Assembly (NCBI GenBank): GCA_019095985.1 | Contig: CM032666.1 | Coordinates: 54,017,780-54,081,779 of the forward strand | Direction: 5' to 3' | DNA length: 64,000 nucleotides | Source: Streblospio benedicti | Taxonomy: Eukaryota; Annelida; Polychaeta; Spionida; Spionidae | Part shown: piece by piece, positions 1-13,301 of the stretch | Layout of the letters: the number at the start of each line of letters is the position of its first letter | Position numbering within the stretch: position 1 is the first letter of the stretch | The notes under the pieces: model-generated | What the model saw: the letters and a program-made list of their open reading frames with translations, nothing else | Databases searched by the model: none | What the model was told of the DNA's origin: nothing | Program-made: the position numbers and the translations under genes

Positions 1-3000
1 GGAAAAAGAATAGTCATTCATTAATTTCAGTTGGTTTCTGCCCTCTTATCTACGACACATGTGTGCCTATGATATGTACATGATATCAGATATTCTGGTC
101 TCTCATCATAACACCCCAAAACATAAATACCATCTTAAGTTGTGGCATTAATGATAATATATGCATTAACAATAGCCTATTAGCACATAGGAACCTTACA
201 AGATGGTTACTCTTTAGGACTTATGCAAGTGATAATAATTCTGATGGTGATTTAGATGTGCTATTAGTGATAGGGTGAAAGCCTTTCTAAATTGAAGGCT
301 TTGTTCTTGACAGTTTTTGTACCGTGATTTGGGCCTGTATACAAGCCGCAGGGGATATATTTAATGTAATTTGTCTAGGAGTAAACATTGATAAGTACTA
401 TATAATGATCATCAGCACATCTTACAGCTGATAATACAGTGTTATTAGATTTGACAATGCATTATGATGTGCATATGTATTAACTTGGCATCTCTAATGT
501 TTAGGAGTTCTTCATTTTAGTGTTCTTTTTAGGGTGATGTGTTGATTGAGTTGTTTGTTAGCCCTAGTAACAGATACAACAATATCATTCATGTATGTAT
601 ATTAGGTGACGTAATTTATAAGAATACTAATTCACAGTGAATTTTTGATAACACTACGAACATAATAATTTAGTTCTGAGCTGGTAGACATGTTTAAGTG
701 GAAGCTTTCCCATAGTGGACACCTGTCTTATGTGGACCCCGTTGGCTTAAGAATATATATGAGATAGAGTGAGCTTAGTTATTTAATATTTCTTAAACTT
801 ACTAATCCTATCCCTCAAACGAACCTATTTAGGCCAATATTAAGTTTCAAAAGTGCTCTTTTGTTAAAACATATCTTAAATCTTTAAACCTGCTGTATCC
901 AATCATTTACAAAAAAAAGAGAATATGTCTTACAATAATAACTGCCAATCAATTACATTTGATTTTGATTCCACTGGTGTCAAAATACAAGTCATTGCAC
1001 CATACATTTGAAGACCAAAAGTAACAAAACTGCAAAGTATTAAATCACAGTTTTCTCTGAAAATCATTCTATATGGCAGAACTCTTTATTCCCACATGTG
1101 AAAGACTTTCGGCAAGCGTTTGACAGGGGCTATTTAGAACATACATTAGAAAGTAAGTAGACGAGAGCAAAAAAACATCTCGCGATCCAATGCGGATAAA
1201 AGGTGATAGTGGTAAATTTAATCAATTTTGATCTAATCTAAGTCTTATCTAATCTTGAGATTTTCAAATTAGTTTGAAACCAGTGAAATAGAAGGTAGAA
1301 AGCAAGTGGTGCTGTCGGAATCGGATATCCAACCACTCAATCTGCCGAGCCATGCAATTTTAGTTTTGATCTTCTCCAGATAGCCGGAATTGGTTGCGAT
1401 TGGGAGTCTATCTTATCCAATCTTATCGCGGCTTTGAAAGGGATCGCAGTGTTATAATCTTATCATATCTCTTTAAGGATTATCTCTACAGTTTAGATAT
1501 CACTTTAATTGGGGAGGATGAATTATTTCATGTTGAATGGTGTTTAGAATAACGTTCAGCATTAGACCTTCATATAAATCATTGTGAATAGGAGCTAGGC
1601 ATTGAATGTGAAAATGGCATGTTTGCTGACTCATTTCATAATTAGATCCATATTAATAGTTATGAAATCTAGGTAGCTTTAAAACATCACAACATAGATG
1701 TCCATTGATAATTGCTGTGCAAACACCGTGTGATATGATTGTGATGTGGATTTTCCATCAACGTAAATTACAATTAGCGTGCAGCTAAATTAAGAAGATC
1801 CAGTTCAAGCTAACCATTGCTCATGGACATTGCCACACTAGGACATATATGATAAGACATAATACATACTGGTGTCCTACCTAATATGCATTGTAGTAGC
1901 TAGGACACCATAGTTCAAACCAATGCTTAAATGGATGTATCTTCCAATACCTTGATTTCTGCACATTATGCACATTTTGATTGCTCAATGTATAGTGTGT
2001 AGCTCATAGTAAGTACACGTAGTATATCACGTAAGTCAGATCTTCTTAAAGTGGCCACCCCGGCCTCTGGTGAGGCCTGTGTAAACACCATAGTCTGATC
2101 CTGATCCTAAGACTTTCTCACCACAACCACTAGCAGCACTGGCCATGGATCCATCAGCAGTTCACTTAGTTGTGGGATTCACATAAGGATACTCCTCCGA
2201 CCAATGGATCTATGCCGTCACAGTCAAAATCTGGATTCAGTCACTATATGGAATTTACAAAATGGTCATGGCGGCAATGATAATGTATAATGAGGTAGGT
2301 AGGATGATATATCTTATATGTTAGGCCCGCTATTAGTTTTTAGGGTTTGGGACATGGTTTGACTATACCAGTTAGTTGTCAAATTAAATAGGACCAAATT
2401 GTGATGGGATATAATTAATTCACGTGTTTGGTAGAGTATTGCTAGTATCAATAGTATACAGAAGTGTTTTGAATTATCAATTAGTAGGCATTATAAATGC
2501 AATATGCTGGTCATCATCTAGTTGAACTAGTCTGATAGTTGATATGATGAAATTACCTATAGAGTTCATATAGGCAATTGTATATGTAACTTAAACGCTA
2601 ATTTGGGCCTAATTTGGTCACTACATTTGCACTAGCGGTGCTTTCACACATGGCTTTCATAAAACATGAGTTAGCAATAACATGTGACATTGTGCAATGT
2701 GTTCTAGGCATCTGAATACATTAGTTAGGTCCTTAATGGATTGCAATATGCAAATGCAACAATACCTATATGAAATGGTATCCGTAAAACACAAACTACT
2801 GGTTTATTAATGTTTATCAATTATGTTAATTGAGCCAATTGTCTGTGGCTGATATTGGTCTAGCATTGAATGTTAAATTATTGTCACTCCGAACACGAGT
2901 GCAACGATCTATATAAGTCACAGAGGTTCACTCGCTTGCATAATGCATTATCATCTGTATCTTGTGAAAGTAAACTGGAACACTTATTGCACACACATAC

Positions 3001-6000
3001 ACATGTGGTGACAACAACATATGTCTATCAACATATTATCACGTTTCGTTCATATTTATAAAATAGACACCAGCGTCACTGCTGAAAATAGCAATATTCA
3101 GAACTCTATGGCAGCTGTGATTTCAGGGCCCAGACTAGCAATTACATCATACCGATTAATAATCAAGGCATTCGAACCTTTCATGTGGAAATCAAACTGT
3201 CTGTGTATAAATGCACCCAGACACCTTAATGAAATATGCAAGAGGCAGGAGTCTATGCATACACGACAGATTCCAAGACCCCCATTTCATCGCAAACTTC
3301 ATGAGATTAAATTGCATTATTAATTAGCTTATTAGTAATGAATATAGACACGCCGGTTGGGTCTTCGGGCTGTGAGGATAGCATATAACATGTACTGCTG
3401 TGTCGTGCAACCGTTCATAAAGCATTGTCTCACATTTGGCAAGTCTCAGGAATATGTCAGATAACAGTGTGGACCGAGTTTGGTATTTTGCTGTGTAAGC
3501 ATTTACAAGTTAACGCAACATCTGGATTCATGAATTAAACTAAATCTATACAATTGGATAGGAGTTAGCATTAGAGTTAACAGAAGTTACAAGACTTGGC
3601 GATGAGATGACACTAATTCAATTCATAAATCATTGCAGCTAGATGTCTTCTAACATCTAGGTTTATTTCTATCTCAACGTCTGGACATATTTACAACAGG
3701 CCAGACCTATATGATGGTAGATAGTGTTTGAAATCACACCATTGCAACATAGAGACTAAAAGTTTGTTTATTTATTTGTTTGTTTATTTGTTTGTCTGTT
3801 TGCTTGTGTTTTTTGTGCATTTTACATCGCTTGTAGCTTTAAGGCACACCTTGGATTTCACGTGCACGGCTCATGCATGCTGAGTCATTGTCCACTATCC
3901 AAACTATGCTCAACTGGTGAGCGGGTCAATGTAAGTGAGCAGGTGAATCAATGACGGCGTGGTCAAGATCTGACAATGGTGACCACAGGGGGTCGTGGAT
4001 TTAAATTATCAGGATATTGGACTATTGGACAAGGACTCAGAGAGCATGGTTCCATGCAAGCACGATATGAAGCTTCACTGAATGCTCCATAATTATTATG
4101 GAATAGTTGAATAATCATAGTAGTATGGTGGATTGTCACAAGATTACCACACTAGTCCGCCATTTGGGTGGTGTGACAGTTGATGAGAAATGTTGTAACC
4201 TGGTGGCAGATCCAGGTTTTCGGAAAAGGGCGGGACGAACCCACATGATCGCATGGGTTTTACACACGCGAAGGCTTGCGAATATGTTAAAAAAAAATCA
4301 CATTTTGGGTGTGAAAATAAAGGGGGGGGGGTAGCTGCAACCCTGGATATGCCCATGGTAAACGATGCAACTGTTGGTAATTTCAAATAAAATAATCTAA
4401 ATGTATGACACAAAACATAGAATACAAGGAATTAGATAAAACATTCCAAATTAGTATTCATAGTTTATCTCTCCAATCCCTAGTACAGTAGGTATAATCA
4501 TCGTATGAGGTACTTCAGGAGACAATTAACGTACACATTTATGACTTGAGCATTATAATAAAGTAACAACTATACAGATTAGTGGTCTTTGTGCTCAGAC
4601 AACGGGCTTCTGAGAATGAACATTTGTATTGACAGTTCAGCCAGGTAATTATGAGAATTGATAGCATGTGGGTTGACTCATGCCTTTTCGGCAACTTTTT
4701 TTCATATTTTATGGGAAAATAGTTCTGTATGAACGTAGATAAAAGGTTGAGGTTCCTTTATCAATTATTGTTTTGATCAGTTTACTAAATGAGTGGATTG
4801 TTTTTATGGCATAAAATTACTGAATGGAAATTTTGTTTTGATAAGGTTGTGTTGGAAACTAGATCCCGTTGTTATTACCTGTTGGTATCCGTGTAACCGG
4901 TAATGTTATATGGACATGTTTTAATAATATGGTTATTAGTAATGTTTACCACTAGGAGTGTTTTACGTGTAGTCTGTCGGGAGTTACATATACAATATAA
5001 AAAGTTAATATAAATCAAATTGGATCATCACAAAGTAAGTTTTGTAAATGATCTTCTTGATATATAGATGAAACACAATTATTATTATCATTAATTATTA
5101 TCAAGCTAGCAAATTTGATATAGATATCACAAGTGATTTTAGCTTATTTTATTTGCAGTTTATATCACATGATTTAATCAGATGACTGAAGCTTTTTTAG
5201 TAGGATATTTAATTAGTGCTATTTAGATTAAACCTAGTTTCTCATTAAAATCTAATTATTAAGTGGCTACAATTCAGCTAGGAAATGTTGTAGGATGTAT
5301 GGAGCCCCATTTTTCACTAGATTTGTTTAGTAGATGAAATCTGTTCCTCTGTTAAAATCTGCTTTTTGTTGTTTGTTAAACTTGTTGATTAGCAGACAAA
5401 TCATATAGGTAAAGACTAGGGCCCGATTATGCTATAAATCAAATGAAACTACATGTCACAAAATGTACATGATTTGCATAATACAAAACAAACAAACAAA
5501 CAGACCCAAACCAAAACAAATCACTTTTTAAATCATTATAAGACCCGGGCCTAAAAGGTGAATTACCAATACTCAAAAAAACAGAAAAGCAGGTTGCACC
5601 AAGTGTCCAGTGATTGGCTACTGACAGCTGCGCTCGTATGAAGGGGGTCTGGGGATATTGGCCATCCACCTCAAGTGGCTATCTGCATGGAGGCTTTGTT
5701 GGCCAAACTAGCTACTTAAGACAGCTGAAGGACTGTAAGTGTACACTTAAGGTTATGCCTTTCTACGGTTTCTATGTTCAATCAGTTATCCATTAAATGG
5801 TTGCTGCAATGTTAGGTAGAGGTTGCGTTATCGGTAATTTGGAGATATACATGTGTTTTAATATTTTGACTGTTGTAGAACATTTTGCAAATTTTTTGTA
5901 TTGCTGGTGTTATGTAACAGTTATTTAAAGATGTTAATTTAAATTGTACACAATACAGTCTTTCAAATACATAATTACATTGCCCAACAGACCGCTTCAT

Positions 6001-6440
6001 TGTTTTCGAATGCAAGATACTACACATGAAAAGAGCTATAGATTGCACGATTACATTAAACAATAATCATATTATTGAGAGCCTTGAATATGATGTGCAT
6101 AAGTAACACACTGAAAGAAATATTCCTTCAGTACAACCTCATTGCCAATGACAATAGTACAAATACAAAGTGCCCTCATTGATGAGTTGTCCCCTCGGGT
6201 GTACACGTGTATGACAGCATGCACGAAATTAGAGCACAAAAACGGTCACCTACATGTAATTGGGAGAACGTTAGGCCTCTTTAATAAAGAGTACCATTGG
6301 TGGGTTTTACTATAGACTCAAGTGTATTCCTACAAAGTGCTGTTATCACTGAAGATTGCCCTCTCAGCCATTGTTATCAGCCTAGAGGAGCCAGTGGGTA
6401 TGGGCAATGGCCAATTGCAAGGTCTTTGTAAGCAATTTGT

Positions 6441-6632
6441 CTGATATAATAAACAAGATATGCCTTTTTACAGTATGGCCTCTGACTTTGGGGTAAAAGT
6501 CATTCTCATATTTCTCTCATTCACGAGGAAGAGATATAGTTATCCATATCCTTACCTATGGCATGTGACTGTAAGAATTATCCCTGATATAAGAATCAAG
6601 ATATGCAGTTTTACAGTGTAGCCTCTTTTGCG
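6441..6632. repeat. Diverged direct repeat, two copies
   Basis: A block of about 50 bp beginning CTGATATAA and containing AAGATATGC, TTTTACAGT and GCCTCT occurs at 6441-6490 and again at 6582-6632 in the same orientation. The copies differ at several positions, so this is an old local duplication. Confidence 0.6.
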
Positions 6633-9315
6633 GGGTGATTTTTGGTAAACGTTAAATAATGATACCAGGGGGTGTAAAAAGGTGGGGGGTCGTCCAACTT
6701 TTTCGATTCTTTGGGAGGGGGTGTCGCATCTGCTATTCGCGCAATCAATGTTTTCTTTAGCGGGAGTTACCGATTATTGTTAGCGTTCCCCTCACTATGG
6801 TATTTGTAAAGCACACTATGTTATGATATGATAATAAACTGGAACAAGCTAGTTGTAGCTTTTGCATGGTTGTGCTGACAAATAAAGATAGCAGGTCTAG
6901 TTTAAAACATGAGCACAGTATTACACTAAATATCAGATCAAATACAACACTCATCAAACAGGTGTAGAACGTTCATCTACACAACAGGAAATATCTGTTA
7001 AACATCTCAGTGTATATAAGCATAACAAACAGTTATATACCGTGTTATGGATTTGAGCTCAGTTACTATACTGTCAAGTATTATGAGAAAGCAATGTGTA
7101 TGCGTGTCTTTCAACAGGCAAAACTGATGTTCATCTTGTTTGTTCAATGGGAGATATTTGCACTGACGGCAGGACCCAACAGACGGGATCTGAGGATCTG
7201 CTGAAAAGGCCTTGTTTGTTGATGGGAGAAAACAGTTTACATATCAAATAGATTTAATCTACAGAAGTATGTAAAGTAGTATGTTGGCAACCTCAGGTTG
7301 ACAGTTAGTACTGTTAACCGAATAACCGTGGTAGATCCATGCATTCTTGGAAAGGTTTGTTTTTGTGGGTGGTATTTGGAGGGGAGGCGGGCAGTGTGTG
7401 TGTGTGGGGGGGGGGGGGGAGCCAGATTCCAAATGCTCGTGGAACAATGCGATCTGGCTGAACTGACACCTGGTAAAAATAGTGACAAATTAAGCTCCAA
7501 GCGATGTAATGGATATATGAAGGTTACACTTGGCATCATATCATAGCGACATATATAAACTCACCACTTCAAACCAACAAAATCGTAGTCACAGTACACC
7601 CTTCATGCTCACTTTGATCCCGAGTTTGAAACAAAATTGAATGCCAATGAGCTGTGTAAAGTGCACGGTTGTTTCTATGTTGAAAAAGTAAAACCAAAAG
7701 CATGTAGGTAATAGTATGAATGCTGTGTATGTCAAAGTAAAAAAGAGAGACTTGCCCAAAGACCATATAAAACAAGCACACGAAGACAGTGGTTATACTC
7801 CACTGTGTTTTCCTCCAATTTATTGACACCCCAAAGATCAACCCTATGAGCATTGGCAATATTAAAAAACCAGACCTAAGTTCATATTTTCGAGCAGAAA
7901 TAATGGAGTTACATAGCTGAGCAAGCATAAGATTAGGTCGCATGAAGACATTACCATAATTTTTCATTCCTACTGCGTGACTCTATTCAATTGTGGATCT
8001 AAATGATTTAGGAAATGATATCTTCTCACTATTACACAATTCTTGTATTACTGATAGCATGCATGTACCATGGTGATAGTAGCGTGTTGGTCTACAGCAA
8101 TGGAACCGCTGTGTGTGGAAGAACACATGGTGACAACAAACCTCTTGAAGCTCACCAGTTCCAAGCACCGAAAACCTAAGTTAGCATAGATATTAACATT
8201 AGTACATTTATATATTATACACGCTGCAGCACCCTGTTTTAAGTCCACAAACTGCCATGTGTACCAAACGCGTGCAGAATACCCTGTTGTCGTTTTGTGT
8301 TATTCCCGCTTATAACAGTGGAACAGCCGCGGACTCGAACATTGATCTGTTCGTCTGATTCAGCATCGGATTGTACCCACCATAGTGTCATGACATAATG
8401 GAAGTTTCCATGCACACAATTACTGCAACCTTTCAACTGAAGACCACCTCTTTAAAATGCTTGCCTCCAAAATAAGACCATGTTCATTGTCAAAATCCTT
8501 CCTAAAAAGGACGCTGAGAACCTGCATTAAGAGACCACCTTGCTATTCAGACATTGTGAGACCAGTGCCTACCGGTCTTAATGGTGAGGTTCTGCTGAAA
8601 CTGTACTTCATGGCTGGGGTGTTAATTATGTGTTTATGAGGGGGTGTAATGGTAGAGACAAAAGAAACGTGTGGATGAGTGCAAAGATGTCATTAGTAGT
8701 TTTTTTTAAAAATTTATTCTACTTCTGATTGACAGGTAAACTATGTCAACTGTTGTACCAAAATGGGAAGACACGACACTTTAAAATTACACCACAGACG
8801 ACTATTTCATAGCTGGAGCTTGCATTTCCACGTTAAGCAAGATAATACATTGGAGCCTGTGTATGGACAATTTGACTTTATGGAAGTTGCATCATAAGTC
8901 TGCCTACTTGAAAATTCCTTCTCATTATCAAGCCACGTTGATGGCCGATTGTAACTTACATAAAACGGAACAACAAAAATGAATGTACAAAAGAACCCAT
9001 TAATCTTTGCGAATCCAGCTGTCTGTGCACCCTTAGTTACAGTGAACAGAAGCGTGTTGTTGTCTGGTGCACGATGTTCAGTGTATTGAACCTGTTCTCA
9101 AGCTGCATATTGACGCGCGCTTCACATATACAAACGCGCATTAGGGCCACGCGGGGTGGAAAGTTATGGCCCTAGCGGTTTGAAGGTTCTTACTATTCGG
9201 CGTAGTATTTATACTTATATAGATAGACTATAGATGATTCATACTAAACAGTATGGAAGGGCCCCGCTGGCATTTAGGTGGCCGGGCCATTTCTTATCAC
9301 TTGTTTGCTTGATTG

Positions 9316-9327
9316 CTTACTTGTTTG

Positions 9328-9389
<62 letters not shown>

Positions 9390-9436
9390 CACTTACTCAC
9401 TCACTTACTCACTTATTTATCCATGTACTTACTTAT
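9316..9436. repeat. (TTAC)n microsatellite
   Basis: A tetranucleotide array with unit TTAC/ACTT is nearly perfect in the middle (about 9328-9415) and decays to TCAC and TTTG variants at both ends. It is open in one frame as Leu-Thr-Tyr repeats, which is a by-product of the repeat. Confidence 0.95.
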
Positions 9437-11774
9437 TTTTAACAACCATTCAAGCTGTTTCCCAGGAATCCTAGCCTAATCTTACAACATCAATCGAAAC
9501 TAAACACAGGTAACCTGGCGTCCAATGTAATCCCTCATATGATGATGAACTGGTGAGGTATCTAAAATCAATAAAAGATCGAGAAGCAAATATAACAAAT
9601 GAAAGCAAGCAGAACAAACAAAGTTTAAAAACAAAGACATATATAATGCAATGTCAATGTAATCTAATGTAGGCCATTGTTCCACCGACTTGGAAAACAA
9701 ACTTATCACGTTTCAAAATTCTATTAAAAGACCATTGAAATATAACACCTAATGTACCCAATGTAACTATGTATGATGCCAGCGTGTATGTTGTGACTAA
9801 TTTAATTTATTCACAAATCCAACCCACGCAAATGTTTCAAGGAAAACTGACCAACTGGGATTAAAATTGACCACATGGGATTAGCAGGACATCAGATCCT
9901 ATGTACTGGCGCTTACATTAACACACCACGTAATGATGAGAAGGTTGCATACTAATTTCATATGTAAATGTATGTAGCTTTAACATTCCACGGATTTTTC
10001 ATTTGACGTATTGCTACATATTAAATATTCAATACACACGCCCATATAATAAAAAAAGAAAACAATTCCAAAACTAGAAGAAGTCCACGTATGTCTGAAT
10101 ATATTACATAGGTTTTAGATATGTTCTTTTTTAATCTGATGACAATCACTAGTATACTTGATTATCTTATGATTTTGACTGAGTGCATTCTTGACATACA
10201 AGTACACAGTGGTTGCCTAGTGGTTAATGATCTTGACTGGTTGTCAATGAAGTGTTAGGCTGTGGTTGGCTAATGCACATAATGTGGTTTTGGTGGGTGT
10301 TGAGCAAATGTATGCACAGGTGGGTTCCAGCTGCTCCTGTAGACCTATCAATACCATGAGTTATCTAAGCAGGTAGTATGTACCTTTGGAATTTGTCATT
10401 GGCTTTTTCGTAGAAGAGCACAAAGCTAATCAAACAAATTAACTCACACATCATCATATATTGTCACCATTGTTGGACCAACAAAAGGTGTAGTATTTAT
10501 TGAAGCTTTCAGGAGTAGATCCAGTTGGTTTTTCTGAAGTCCTAGTCAGAATTTGTGTTGTGTGGTAGGAGACGAGAAATACATGATAGCAAAGAGCATT
10601 CTATATTTTGATTAATATAATGATGACATTGTCATAATCATGGACACTGTGTGTGCATGATAGATAAGATTTTGGCTGTTGACGAAGAGACAGTGTGTTC
10701 ATAAAATTACCAATGTACACAGAACTACGACTGATTCTCTTCTGGGGGTGTCTATTCTATGAGGACCTACCTCACTTGGTGGTCTTGTGGTAAAGCTTCT
10801 TTATTGCTTGGGGTTGAAGTGTTTTTGTCAATAATGGTATCTGTCCTAATTATGTAGAAAGCTACCAGATCTCCAAAGAATCACCAAATGATTATCCAAC
10901 CGCAAGTGTATGACTGTTGAGAGATTTATTGGTCTCATGATTTTCATGTTCGTCGTTAGTAACTCATAGTTCTTCTTAGTAACCTTGTTTTAAATATGGA
11001 TTGTGGCTTTAGTAGGTTATTTCAATAGACAGCAACGTAGATATGGAACATATTTTGTGTGTAACAAGAACATTTACATAATTATGAAGTGCTCATTCAT
11101 ATTTCATTTAAGCATCAAAGAGCAACAATTATGCCAATAAAGTCCAAAATATCATAGTGCCTTTTGATAACACATAAAAACGAAAACTTGCATTAAGACT
11201 TACTTGCAATCATTGGCCATCCGGAGCCCTAAGGACCTAGTAATGCAAATAAATAGAACATAACTTACGTGTTGTGACAAAGGAGGCACAATTACATTAG
11301 TATCAATGCACCTTTTATCAATCGAAGGTCAAAATCCCAAGAAATCAAATGTGATTTAGATATAAGGCACACAAAGTTGTATTTGGCTAGTTGGGATCAG
11401 ACAATGAAAATTTAGATCCACATTATGAATAAGTAATGCTATAGACAGAGCCCAGTCACTAGAAATGATATATCATTCCATATCATCGGCATTATTCTGA
11501 TATGAAGAGAAGACCTTTTAGCATATTTGAATACTCAACTCATATATGCAGACTCCATTTTAGCACCGAGAAAAATCCATTCACATTGCATTTTTGCACT
11601 AGTAAGAGATGTGTACATGATATAGGTCTAGGTTACGCCAATGATTATATGTGTGATTCAGACAATTGTTAGTTTTAAGAAAGTGTCCTGTTTAGACAGC
11701 TGTGTTCAAATCACAGAGGGACCTCACATCAAATGTTACATTTGCTTGGTTTATATATCAGTTATCTAAAAATC

Positions 11775-11862
11775 GCAACTGATAAAGTTACCATTTTTAG
11801 ATAGTGTTCATAATATAAGCGCAACTTACTGATAAAGTTAGTATTTTTAGATAGTGTTTATA
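11775..11862. repeat. Tandem block with hairpin potential
   Basis: A block of about 38-42 bp containing CTGATAAAGTTA and ATTTTTAGATAGTGTT occurs twice in tandem, starting at 11775 and 11821. TATCTAAAAAT just upstream can pair with the ATTTTTAGATA of either copy, so the region can fold as two alternative hairpins. Confidence 0.6.
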
Positions 11863-13301
11863 TACATGTATGTGTGGTAGAGCTGTTGATGTTTTCCGTT
11901 TTTGTTTTTGCAATTGGTCCACAATGATACATAATATTGCACCTGTTATACCTCTCCGAGGTATATTTCGTCAATGGTAACACTTCAAATTGCAAAGCAA
12001 ACAAACCACAGGTGCTGGTATCAGAAATAAACTCTAAACATGATCCACCTTGTTGTTCTAGACACTTCTTATTAATTAAAATTTCAATAAGGAAGTGCTG
12101 TTCGGATGCAGTTGGTATTATGATCCAAATAACGATCAGGTTTGCGGCATGGATGGCTAATCCATGCTCTATGACTAATTTGGAATGCCACAGCAACGCC
12201 GTAATGGAGATTTCCGGAAGTAGCAAAAACCCGATATAACAGTGTCGCCTGTGCAGCACACGCCATTCTGATTGCGTCTGTGTTTAGTTTTGTTGTTATT
12301 GACACACTGATAGTTTCTACTCTCTATTGCTACTATTTGTGTTGTTCTAAGAAAGAGATTGTGAAGATAGTGACACTAATTTTGATTACAACGGCAACAT
12401 ATCGTTGTGATGCTTGGATATAGAGGAGTAGTCTCGTTTTCCATAAAGTTGTTCATTGTGACTATTTTGAGCAATGGTCGTCTACGTGAGTTTTAATTTC
12501 ATAAAGGTAAGGTTTATTGCTATTTAGTGATATTTGTATAAAGTATACATGAATACAAATATTACATCTGTTAACTCTATATCAGTTGGGCTGTAATGTC
12601 AATACGTATAAAGGCAACGACATTCATCTGGATTCCCATGCTCTATGAATAATAGTTCTAATTTCTTCTAGACTTGAAAACGTCTATCTATTGATATTTG
12701 AGTGTTTTTGAACACGTTTATTATACATTATGAACAAATATGTAAGTCAGCTTTTCTGTATCCACGGAATGCTTGATTCATATCTTAAAAATAAACCATT
12801 ACTCATTCAACGTGTTGAGAGTAAGTCGATTCACCATTATTGTGGTTCCACACATAGATCTACATCTAGATCTATATATCTTGAAATATGCACGTGCATT
12901 ATTTAAAGCTTTATAATTTTTACTTATATGAGTCCAATGTATGTATACAAAGACTAATGTGAATAAACAGGTCCTTGATTCCAGAAGCAGCGTTCCAGAA
13001 GCCAATAGCTATTACAAAAATAATAAACATAACAAAAACACAATAAACGCAACATGAACAAATCACCAACCACAAACATAGCAGCGTGCGTACAACTACA
13101 GAAGCCAACAGCCATTACAAAAAGCAAACAAACCAAAAGCATCAAAAACAAACAAACAAAAAGCAAACAAACCAAAAACAACCAGAAACAAACACAAAAT
13201 CAACGAACATACAAAAACACACAGAAAAAACCAAACCCACCAGCTTCGACCACAAAATTCCAGTTTTCTAGTTTTCTAACCAATGCTGCCCTCTGTTCTA
13301 G

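Larger units (their letters stand above)
1..13301. other. Gene-poor AT-rich stretch
   Basis: I find no exon here that I would defend. Open frames are short, lack coding-like composition and do not connect by splice phase. The stretch may be intergenic or may hold introns of the gene that starts to be visible at 13302. Its recognisable content is simple repeats near 3770-3800 (TTTG/TTTA) and 5488-5505 (AAAC), a duplicated block at 6441-6632, the TTAC array at 9316-9436, a duplicated block at 11775-11862 and a CAAA-rich stretch at 13020-13230. Confidence 0.6.

Noticed and set aside
2046-2240. Locally GC-richer block with open frames on both strands
   Set aside because: A GTGAGA donor is present on the minus strand, but no acceptor-bounded frame connects to anything and stops interrupt the likely frames.
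11858-12305. Overlapping open frames of 100-133 codons on both strands
   Set aside because: The composition is not coding-like, no domain is visible, and there are no splice partners.
13054-13300. Lys/Gln/Thr-rich open frame before the first exon
   Set aside because: It is produced by a CAAA-rich simple repeat. The exon frame after the acceptor at 13301 is different.
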